Below, in pieces: positions 1-15,500 of a stretch of DNA of 64,000 nt (the first letter of the stretch is position 1; the number at the start of each line of letters is the position of its first letter). A program made the position numbers and the translations under genes. This DNA is from Whitmania pigra (Eukaryota; Annelida; Clitellata; Hirudinida; Haemopidae). The notes below the pieces were generated by a model. The model saw nothing but the letters and a program-made list of their open reading frames with translations. It ran no database searches and was not told the DNA's origin. Location: assembly GCA_021613335.1 (NCBI GenBank), contig JAJTWR010000281.1, positions 1,076,001-1,140,000 of the forward strand. Reading direction: 5' to 3'.

Positions 1-919
1 AAATCCATAGACATTTTTATGAGATAGGGTTAAATTGATGAATGTCTCCAATTAAATTCGAATTGAGTGATAACAGCAATTCCAATTATCATGATTTTCA
101 CCTGGCATCGGAAAACACTGACCTTTGTTAGTCATTCCATTGTAAAATCCAGATCAGTGTTCAGGTGTGCAGAATAACAATTCAGGTCATTAGAGAAAGA
201 ACTAGAATTTTATTAGAGCAGTGATTGATCATAATCACCATCATAATCATCATTACCATCGTCATACTCACCAGCACCATCATCATAATCATAATTACTG
301 TCACCACAAATGTCATTGTCATCGTCGCCTGTATCACAATCAGTATATGCACCATTATCATTTAATCGTTATCATCACCAGCAGTGTCATTATCTCTTAA
401 TCTAGTAATTTTCTCTTAACAAACGGGAATGCTGACAAAAATCTTAAGTACCTGTACTCTTGAAATTGTTGGCTTATCTTGGATCTTTCAGAATATCCTT
501 GGAATAGGGTTGCCTCTGACAATTTAATGGGAAATAATTTATTATTTAGCATTTAATTTTTTTTTATTGATCCAGAGTTATTATTGGTAGCAGTGGTTGA
601 AATGCTTTCTACTTCTAAAAATAGGCTTTGAATTATGTTGAGGTCTAATTTAATTCTAAATTTTATGGTTTTATATTTATAGATTCAAATTAACTACTGG
701 TGTAGACAGATTGATGATCTAGAATGTATGGATGGCCTAATGATGGATGTATTAATTAATTAAGAATCACTTCGTGTAATACAATCCATTATTATTGTTT
801 ATCATTAATTAAGCCCAATCTTCTCTTTTTTTTTTATTCTATTGCAAATTTATTAATTTTATTAACAATTGATTAATTAACTAAGAATTATTTTCAATCA
901 CCTGATGACAATCAGTCAG
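1..919. other. Intronic sequence upstream of the first PKC exon in the window
   Basis: No exon is recognisable here. The stretch is AT-rich, with an imperfect CATCAT/ATCATA simple repeat at about 228-375. It ends in a splice acceptor at 918-919 for the first PKC exon seen. The missing C1 domains and the first part of the C2 domain must lie upstream of the window. Confidence 0.6.
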
Positions 920-5389
<4,470 letters not shown>

Positions 5390-6274
5390 ACTTTAACCCC
5401 CGTGCACGGATCGCTTTATAATCCACGTCCGACCTGGTCCGTCTTGGCCAATGGCTGCCACAATTGAATCCACATTCGAGGACTTCGTAGTAGTGAATTT
5501 TAGCCAAAGTATATATCGCAGCATTTCTCTACATTGATGTGTTCAGATGCCACGTGTTCAGATCTCCCAAGCATCCATCCATCCATCCGAGAGTCCGACA
5601 TATTCCGCGCGTTTCTTCCTTTCTTTTCGCATAAAAGCATCATCAACTAGTCGCAATTTGTGCCGCTGCACCAGTCATTGTGAGATTTCATCGAATCAGG
5701 CACATCTCAATCAGCAGTATTTAAGAAAAGCAAGCAGACGATTTGATGCCCCGATCATGTTTTTAAGCTTCTCTTGTCGGTCACTAGAGTCGGCCAATCG
5801 TAAAATGCTCGTCGGCTTCGGCAATGTGTTTGATATTCATTTTTGGTTGATAATAAACTAAGATTCTCGATGTCACTCAGAGTTCAGTCTCGAATGTGCT
5901 GGCTAGCTTATGGCACCCTTTTTCCTTAGTTTAAGGATGCAACACAGGTTCAAAATCTGCGCTACATAAATTGAATGCTGTTCACCCTTGCTTAACGTAG
6001 GATTTGTAATGAATGAAGCAACACAAGACAATCTCTGTCGAGTCGACACGGAGACGGTGGAATATTGAATCCGCTCTGACTCGATTGACTCTTTAAATTA
6101 TTTGCTGTGAAAATTTCTTCAAAAGCATTAGAAAGATTGTGTACCTTGTATACATATTGTACAACTACATTCTGCAATATTGTCATCAAAAAGTTAATCC
6201 TAAGCCAGGTAATCACAAATTAGTCAGTATTTCCTCTTCCAGATGGAGGGTACTAAACTTCTTTTCCAGAAAAA
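5390..6274. other. Convergent intergenic region (PKC 3' UTR / mitofusin 3' UTR)
   Basis: This lies between the PKC stop and the mitofusin stop on the other strand. It should hold both 3' UTRs. ORFs here are short and unlike known proteins. No RNA gene or clear repeat is visible. Confidence 0.5.
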
Positions 6275-9200
6275 CTATGAATTCTCTCTGAGGTATTCTG
6301 TCTGAAATACTTCCAGTCGTCTGGATATGTTGTAGAACCTAGATCTGCAAATTAATTTTTACAATAAAACAACAGTAACCTACAACAATGGTAGTAATAG
6401 AAAGATAGCTCAGTTGTGTGCTTCGTCAAGAAAGAATAGAAATGTAATAACAGTCAAAATAAATATCCTCAGCAGCCTTTGAAAATCTTAATCTTTGGCG
6501 TGCATGTCAGCTCAGATGATAGCCCGCGAACGACTGTAAAAGCGACAGTCGTCATGTATCTTGTTCGCAACCCGGCTTACACAGCCGCAAAGCATGCAAA
6601 TGGGTGAGCGCCCCCGATGCTTATGCTTATGGAGCTACACAAATAAACATATTCCTATTCCTAAAATCTTGATCGAAAGAATGCAAATAAAAATGTCAAG
6701 GAATTTGCATCTTTTGACCTCATAATTATCGTCGTCAATGATATTCTGGCTTCGTAATTCTGCCAAATCTCGATCCCTACCTGAGGGAGGCAGCAGTGGC
6801 ACTAATGTTCTCCAACTTCTTTACCAGTCTTTCTGATTCCTGGATCTTCTTGACGAGCAGGTCTCGATGTTTGACAATCATTGTGTGGAGATCTTTCATC
6901 ACACAGTTCAACTCCCTGTCGGAAAGGAATAAAGGACTGGTATTAACTTTAACCATTTAACACGATATTGTTAATATTATTATTACTTCTATTGCTCGTG
7001 ATGACCCCTTATTATTCAATGATTATCAATGTAACTGAGTTAAAATAAAAATCATGAGCATAAAGAGATAATCATTAAGACGAACCTCATCATCACAAAA
7101 CTCTAAGATTCCAAACTCACCTCTCAATCTGCTGACTGCAATTGGAGCTTAGAATGTCCATGACGGTTCTGAGTTGGCGTGTGACGAAGGAAATGTATTG
7201 TCGCTTGAAGGCCTGCTCCTTCATCTTGTTCGTCCAAGCTAACCTCTCGTAAACGTAAAGCAGAGCATAGGCGGACAAGCAAATGACCATCACTCGAGAT
7301 CCGACCGTCCGGAACACCTGCACGACGAGACTCGTAAAGAGGTTGCTCTTTAACATATTTAACAAAAGTCATATAATAACAATAATAATAATAATATTAA
7401 TAATTGAAATATTCAGCATACGATAAAGTAACTAGCAGCAAAGTACTGTATGATGAAGCTAATTTTCATGATCTCACAAAGGAAATCACAAAGAAACCAA
7501 CGGCAGAAAGGAGGACTAGCATCCCGATCGTTGAACCCGATGTAAATGGCAGCAAACTGGTACTTGAACATGTACCAGATGCTATTAGCTGAGCCACCTG
7601 GGAAGCATTGAATCAAAGTTTTAGATAATCCTACTATACTTTTATCAACTCTACTGTCATTATTATTGGTATTATTGTTGTTGTTGTCATTATAATTATT
7701 ATTTATTAATACGGCATGTCGTCAACCCCAATTTCCATTTCAAATAATGTACTCCAGCGATCACCAAGTGGCAAAAAAAATGTCCAGCAAACTGCTCGTA
7801 AGGTAACCAAATAAAAACCTCGTAATCGTCAGTTGTGTTCTTCCCCATGTACTTGGTGAGGAGAGCTGTCAGGCCAAGAGAAAACCTGAACTCAATGTCC
7901 TCCATGAACTCTGAACACAGACCGGTGCAGTCCAGGTTGTAAATCACCTCGAAATTCCTGCTCGGAACCAGAATCCTCACGACTTCTTCCTCCGAAATCG
8001 AAAGCATGGTGCAAGCTGAGGCTGTGCACAAAAGTATTCTCTATGAGCAATGTATATTATAACACTAAAAACAACATAAATAAAGAAAATTTAAAATACA
8101 TTGATAATAAGAATTATATTTAATATCTAAACGATTGATAAATCTTAAAGATTTCAAAAAAGGGAGACATACAACAAATAAAAAAACTTCAAAGGCACCT
8201 ATCATCTGATCACAGGTTTCTAAGTATGTAGCCCTGGCAACAGGGGTGTGTGAAACATGGAGATTTTTAATGAGGTTCTCCTCAACATATAAGTTCAAAT
8301 CCTGAAAAGTTGATTTAATTTAATAAATACTGTACCACGATGATCACGATGGAAAATCCATCTTAAGAACAAGAACTACGACTGTAGCAGAAACTAGAGC
8401 CACGCAAAAACAATATCTTTAAAGTCAATCAGGTGCAGATGAGAAATGTGCATGCATCGAACAGAATTCCAAATTGTCTTAGTTACGCAGACAAGGGACT
8501 TTAATCAAATAAATAAATAAATAAGAAACCAGTCGAAACACCAACCTTTCTGTACAGCCTCATGGTTTCCTCGTCATCGGGGTTGAAAGTCTGTCCATAC
8601 TCGTCAAGGACGTTGTACAAGTACTTCAACTCTTTTGTCAGGGACTGTGACATCTGAAATGGAAATTAATAAACTTACACCTCATTTTCAAGCAAGATCG
8701 GAACCATCAGCATCCGGCCATTGTACAATGCAATAACATTGTTGCTAATGCAATAATAATTAATGCAGTAATACTATTACTAATGCATTGTTAATTAATG
8801 CAATGATGTTGGCTTGTTTCCCCGAAAATAAGCCCTCATTTGTGATTTTTGAAGATACTCGTAATATAAGCCCTAGTTAAGATCGTAATCCGGCATTTGC
8901 GGGCTTACCATGGGTACCATAGCAACACAACAATATGTTATATTATATGCTATTAATTTAATATCACTAAAATTTTAGTGACATATTAACTTAATAAAGT
9001 ACCGATAATGTAAATTATAATTAATGTAAGTATTTGTATGTAAAATACAAGCAGATAAGCAAATACGATAAACAGACAACCAATTAGAACACAATTGCCT
9101 TTATGAATCCTCTTAAATCAATGCATATTTATTACAACCATTAATGGTTATTTCGACATTGTATTATTTCGACAAGATGAGTGCAAAAAGAAAAAGATAT

Positions 9201-12193
9201 TCTATCGAACACAAGAAAGGAATCTGTAAATCCTGTACATGAAAATTTACAGAACATGAGAACATTTAAAGAACATGAAAAAATGTTCTGGTGGGTTGTT
9301 GATTATTAAAAATATAAGAAAACCCCCGAAAATAAGCTCTATTGAGTCTTTTGGAGCAAAAATTAATATAAGACGCTCTTATTTTCGGGGAAATATGGTA
9401 TTAGTAATATAAATTATGCAGTAATACAATTTCTAATTTAATGTTAATTAATACAGTAACCCATCAGGCTGAAACAATTGATAAACAACATTTCACACAC
9501 CAACCTTGTATTTGAGATGTTGGGAAGCCTCTACCACTAAACCTTTTGCAAGTTCTTCCCAGCACACAAAATCCTCGTCTATTGAATCTAGCAGACATTT
9601 CGACGTCTCAAAGTCTTCTACACACAAACTCCTGCAGATAATTACAAGTGAATCGTTGTCAATAATTTGTGGCAATAAACAAATGACAATAATAATAAGT
9701 ACTAATAATAATGAAAATATTAGACATAAGGCTTAAGAATAAAAAGGTTTTTAAAATTCAATGACCAAAACAACTTCGAAATGTTTGACTATGTTTTGTT
9801 TAAAATCATTTCCTTATTATTTCATAAATCCTCAAAAACTGGTCAAATACTAAATGTGTTCAAGAAGAGAATGCAAATAACAAACTTTGCCTGGTCGACC
9901 TTGATGATGATTTCATCCCACGTGGACACCAAAGAACTGGCCACACTTACGATGTTCCTGGCATGTTGAGCGAATTTAGTCTCGACGGCTGTTTTTGAGA
10001 TGCATTCCTAAGTAAGACAAGCAATCACAAAGTTAATAAAGCGGGCTAATGCATTCACATTAAATAAGTCGTGCAACAATACTGTGCAAGTTTGCTTTAA
10101 GTTCTGTTCTAAAATCGGCCTTGAAAAAATGAGATGACTTGAAAATTTATTCACTTAACTTTATTGATACGATTTGGCAAGGAAACCAATCATTAAGAAG
10201 CCCCAATTTATAAGCTGACAAACCTCAAAACATTCTTCAAACTTTGCAAATTCATCGATCCTTTCTTCCACTCCTTCGGAGGGTTGCAGTAATTGATGAG
10301 GCACGGCCAGCGAATTGCCGACTTGGAGCGTTTCCAGGGCGGACACGAAGAACACCCTCTTGCCCACGTCTTCCGAATCCATGACTTGAAGTTCGTTCAC
10401 GAGGAAAGACGTGCACCTTTCGACGTGCTGCTGTCTCACCTGTCGGTATCGTAATATTTATTATACATCTTAATCTGGGAATTAATCCCTTAATTTCCGA
10501 ACACTTTTACCTCCTTCTTCGTGTCGATCTCATAGGCAGAGGCATCCCACCTGTTGTTCAGTATGAAGATGTTTGGCTTCGACAACCTCGAACTCACTCG
10601 ATGGAAAAAGTTCTTTTCCTGGAAAAAATTAATTTTTACCACACAACCAAATGTCATTAAAGAATTCAAGAAAGAGTTAGGAAACAACGCAGCAATGCGG
10701 GTCTCGGAACGCGAGTATGAAATTTTGAATCGAAGATGTCGGCTCGACAACTCACAGTTTGCATGATTGTGGATTCTGCATTGGCGACGAGAACGAACAC
10801 GTCCGCATCCAAGCAAAACTTGTCGATCCACTCATCCACGTCTGCTGAGAGATCGATGCCAGGACTGAAAGATGTTTTCAATAAGTTATCAGTTAATTAA
10901 AGCATAATATATGGTCTTCTAACAAATATTCTCCATTATTAGCACACCATCATCACTTATAATCACGATTATACTACAACGCAGTCAATGCTAAATCACT
11001 CAATTCCAACCCATAACGTTGACTTATAACAAGAAATCACGGGAGAATTGCTTAGGAACCTGTCAACAAGAACAACATCTTCTTGCAGAAGATGACACTT
11101 GTGTTTGGGCCAGTGAATCTTTATCAGGCTCTCTGGCGTCAACTTCACCTTACTAAGAGCACTCGCCAAATGGCTGAGCGACTGTTATAAAACAAAGAAA
11201 TCAAATCATATCGAATATCTACCCAAAGGCAACAAACAAAAATTCATTCGAACTATGTTTCTTACTATAACAGCTCACAGCATGAAAAAAGACAGACTTG
11301 ATTTTCACTTTAATGAATGCCTTAAAATTTTTCCAACAAATAATTAAGAATATTTTAAAATGACTTACCTAAAGGTGTCAGATAAGACTTGTGAAATTAT
11401 TATTTTGTCCATGAACATCAGTAAATACAATGTCTTATTAGTTCGTTGAACACTACAGTTCACAAATTACCTTCAGCTCACCTGCACACTCTGCTTCCCT
11501 CCTCCTTCTGTGGCAATGTATGCCTCTGAACCATCCTGCCCTTCTACCTTTAGAAGAATAAAAATACAATTTCTGCTGCAAATTTCTCCAGCTGTTTAGG
11601 CAATTTCTAAATCTTATTAAATGTTATTGACTTGTCAAATGCCATTAATATGATTCAATGGGTTGAAGTTTGTACTTGCACGAAGCAGTTCGTCGTGTGA
11701 CCGATGCCGCTCGGCAGGATCTTATCCTTCAACATGGCATTTATGACCGTACTCTTTCCATTGGAAGTTCTGCAACACACGTCAGATTGACTCTTACAAC
11801 ACACAAGCTCAAGACATAGAACTTGTTTAAATATATACTGGAATCAATGAAAATGCATTCACTTATAATCACCTTCCAAAGAAAACGACTTTCATGGAAT
11901 TTCGTTGAAGAATATCCGAGATACCTTTGACTTTTTCTGCTAATTTACCCGTTAAGGATAGATCGTCTTCAGTCAATATGGACTGGTCAACTGAATGTAT
12001 CTCTAAATAGAGTGAAAATCGTAATTTTAAATGTCTTTGAAAAGTTGCTAGACTGTTATTTCCCACAATTAATAAAACCAGACCGACCGGAGGCACATTC
12101 CCTGCTTTCGCTGAGCAATTCCAACAAATCGGAAACAATTCCAGAAACGGAATTTTTTGCTTTGGCGAAGAATTTTAACGAGGACCCGCTCAT
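6275..12193 (-). CDS. MFN2-like: Mitofusin (outer mitochondrial membrane fusion GTPase)
   Basis: Large dynamin-family GTPase of the outer mitochondrial membrane that tethers and fuses mitochondria. Exons on the minus strand: 12193-12088, 11990-11873, 11769-11676, 11547-11482, 11181-11060, 10864-10756, 10618-10511, 10439-10224, 10007-9886, 9631-9505, 8653-8546, 8301-8199, 8021-7819, 7597-7502, 7317-7121, 6915-6781, 6344-6275. They sum to 699 residues with every phase consistent. The start [20 protein letters not shown] matches the FVRAKKKINDIF-type N-terminus. G1 is [15 protein letters not shown]3 DSPGIDLS, G4 [10 protein letters not shown]. Two hydrophobic stretches precede [13 protein letters not shown], and the C-terminal helix ends in [11 protein letters not shown]. 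The junction 7502/7317 at the membrane segment is the least certain. The intron 8545-8302 region is ordinary; the intron 9504-8654 holds a transposon. The family has MFN1/MFN2/Marf; which one cannot be said. Confidence 0.95.
6495..6665. repeat. GC-rich retroposon-like segment in the mitofusin last intron
   Basis: This island is clearly more GC-rich than its surroundings. It contains a perfect hairpin stem (CGACTGT/ACAGTCG near 6530-6553) and ends in an AATAAACATATTCCTATTCCT-like tail. It looks like the 3' end of a SINE or LINE, but I see no second copy in this window and no target duplication. Confidence 0.35.
8817..9393. mobile_element. DNA transposon relic with perfect 16-bp terminal inverted repeats
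   Basis: The ends are TTTCCCCGAAAATAAG (8817-8832) and its exact reverse complement (9378-9393), enclosing 577 bp inside a mitofusin intron. At 9178 a short reading frame starts [16 protein letters not shown], resembling the N-terminal helix-turn-helix of pogo/Tigger transposases, and stops soon after. This is probably an internally deleted, non-autonomous copy. No clean target duplication was found. Confidence 0.7.
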
Positions 12194-12551
12194 GTTAGCA
12201 ATTGTGGCATGCTCTTTAGGCTTAAGTTCTTAATATTATACAATTTAATCTGATACTAAGTAGTTGAAAACAAGTTCATGCTCAAAAAACCGAAAGTCGA
12301 GTAGCCGCTGAATAGTATAAACAAGCAGAGGACAAACATTAACCACAAGATGCCCGAAATAGTGCAGACGTCTTTCGCGGGTTCTACACTGGCGACTTTC
12401 TTCTAAAAGTTGTCGTTTGTATATCACAAAATTCACTTCATTTATTCATTCACAAAAAAATTTAATTTAAACGTCAGCTAAAAAAATGGCGCCTTCGAGG
12501 CAGCCGCCAATATCAGTAATACTGTCAACGCCACTATCGGCACCCCAGACG
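12194..12551. other. Short gap between ABCC stop and mitofusin start
   Basis: Only 358 bp separate the stop of the ABCC gene (12552) from the start codon of the mitofusin gene (12193), both on the minus strand. It must hold the ABCC 3' UTR and the mitofusin 5' UTR and promoter. No conserved element was recognised. Confidence 0.6.
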
Positions 12552-15500
12552 CTAGATAAAATTATTGTAAAGTTTATAAAATCTCGAGCTTTCATTGGCA
12601 AGGAGAGTTCTGGGTTCACCCGCCTCTTCCAGTTTTCCGTTTTCCAGCACCAATACCCTGTCGACATATAATCAGTTCGTGACAACGATAGCAGTAACAT
12701 ATTACATATAATGTTTTATAATGTCTATAATAACCTGTCACAGTTTAAAACCGTGCCCAGTCGGTGAGCTATTATAACGAGAGTGCACGACTCCATCGTT
12801 GCACTTCCAGCCTGACCAAGGAAGTCTGTGCTCTGACTTGTGCCCGACAAGTCCACACACTCTTCAAGTCCTTTTCTTCCTTGAGATAATTTACTCTTGA
12901 ATCTCCTTTCCAAAAACCTCTTGATGGAACTTTCAGTCTCAATGTCAATTGATGCTGTAGCTTCATCCAACATGAGAATTTTACTTTTTCTAAGAAGGGC
13001 TCTATTCAAGCAAAGCAACTGTTGCTGTCCCAAACTAAAATTAAATAAAAAAAATTATTTCATGCCACTTTAGGCAGTCATTAGCCAAGAATGTTCGTGG
13101 CCACTTATTTACAAATACATCAATATTTAATGTAACCTCAATGTGCTTCCATTACATTCATGGTCCAGATGACCAGATAATTCATAAACATGTTTTCTTA
13201 AACTAGTTTCCCCCAAACTATTCCATAGTTCTTCATCTGAACAAACTCCAGTCGGATCAAGATTGAACCTGATTGAACCAGAAAATATCACAGGATCCTG
13301 AACAAAGGTTTTCAGAAATGTAAGGATTCGGTGCAATCAAAAAACGCATCGCAACCATTTCCATACCTGAGGCACCAAAGTCATCTTAGATCTGAGAATC
13401 TCCAGAGGAACACTTGCAATATCCACCTCATCAATGAATATGCTGCCTTCCAAAGCATCGAGAACTCTGAACAATGACATAAATATCGATGATTTTCCTG
13501 CACCTGTTCTCCCAACAATACCAATCTGCAATTTACAATAATACTATATATTATTCAAAATAGGAATATAGATAATATTATGCATACATAATTTACAGCT
13601 TCTGATTATTAGACGAAATTATATAGGTGAATATTTCTTATACTCTTGTTCTCCAAGACCATGTTTTAGACATGCATAACCAAAACATACTTCACCATCA
13701 TGACAAAATTGCAAGTTTTGGTTCAAAATTTGGCTTTACAATAATTTAACCTTTTCTCCTGGTTTTATGAGGAGAGACAAATTTTTAAGAACATAGTTTG
13801 TACTGGGTCGATATCGTGAAGAATATTTTTGAAATTCAATTTGTCCCTCGTTTGGCCAAGATAGAGGGAAGGCAGAAGGGTTTACTCCCATGGTTTCCTT
13901 GCAATAAAGTAACTCAAATAAAACTTATAAACTGAGAAATGGGGTTGAAAAATGAAAAACTGCACTCACTTCAAGATCAAGATCTGAATATTCTTTAATT
14001 CTTTCGACAGCAACCAGATTTGTCTCAAGCTCACAAAACATTGTTACCAGAGAATTCAGATTTTGGATTATCTGAGATTTGCATTTTTTATTAGAAGAGT
14101 AATTCGTTTTTATTAAAAATTAATTTCCAAGTAATATAATCTAAAAGTTTCAAATTATATTCTAACATCAAAGGCATAAGTGAGAGACAAAGCAACCATC
14201 CCAGCGCTCAGCTCGTTCTTCCCAAGGACTGCAAACAAGGCAACAGTTGAAACCAACACAATGCCAATGAATTCCAGCCAGACACCCAGCCATCTATAAA
14301 AAAAATATTCAAAAATTTATATTTATATATTACAATTTTCAAAATGCCTAATTTTATTTTAAAAAATGTAACAACTTAAATAACTTAAACAACAACTTAA
14401 ATAACTTAATACAATTTATAAATACATAAAATTGCGAAATTAAGATGAAAAGCACAACCTCTGAGAGACATAAGATAGATAGCAGACTGCCTGCATGTTG
14501 TCCACTTTCTGGTGCATGTCTCTGGTGAAGCACCTCGAAACCCCGAATGCCCGAACGGTCGACAGTCCCTGAAGAGTTTCACTGAGGTGTGAAAAGACGT
14601 GGGACCTCATATTGGACGACATCCTCCTCAGTTGTCGAGATGTCGACACAAAATATCTCTACAAGTCAAAAATTACTTAGGGTGTTTTATAATAACTTCA
14701 ATTAATGATTTTGTTCTTAAAACATTTACATTTTAAATATAGTAAAACACTTAAGACTTAATGAATTATGACTTAACAGTCAATAATAAAAATACTAAAT
14801 CCACCAATTGAGAAATTTGTGTAACATCTTAACAAAATCTTGCCTGAAGCAAGATGTAGAGCACGAGCAGGACAATAAAAGGGGCAATGAAGAGTGGAAT
14901 ATTGACAGAAATTATCCCCAGAATGATGAGGCAGACGATGATTATGTTGCAGAATCCCGAAACAGTAAATGGCATGATGTAATCTAAGGTTGCGACGTCG
15001 CAGGAGGCCCTGTTTATAATCCTGCCCTTTGGGGTTCTGTCGAAAAATGAGAGAGGAACCGACAGAAGGCAATCGATCATGTTGGAGTACATGACCTTGG
15101 ATGCCTTGGAGCATGCCAGGGCAGATAAGAATGACCTCACCAGGAGGGTTACAACTGGGATTCAAAAATTGTCTATTTAGCAAAATAAATGAAATAAATA
15201 AAACAAAGAAATTTTGCAGGAGAAAAAATTAAATTGGTCTATCTATTATTCATTAATACAGAACCACGAATGATTCATAACTAACAAAATGCAATCTGAT
15301 TACAAACCTACATCCAGAAATCTACTTACCATAGGAAAAACCAAGACCTGCATAAACTCCAAGTCCAAAGAAAGACTGCATATTAAGAGTGGTATTTGGT
15401 GTGGAATTGAATGAAGTATCAGAGAGAGATGACGAATTGGGAGCTCTGGCACTGTCAGTCCAAATACTGAGCCAAATATTCGTCGACGCCGAGAGGCAGT

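Noticed and set aside
12012..12233. 73-codon frame on the plus strand
   Set aside because: Antisense shadow of the first mitofusin exon (12193-12088), which matches the family N-terminus on the minus strand.
12245..12436. 63-codon basic frame on the minus strand between ABCC and mitofusin
   Set aside because: No similarity to mitofusin or ABCC tails; lies where UTR is expected.
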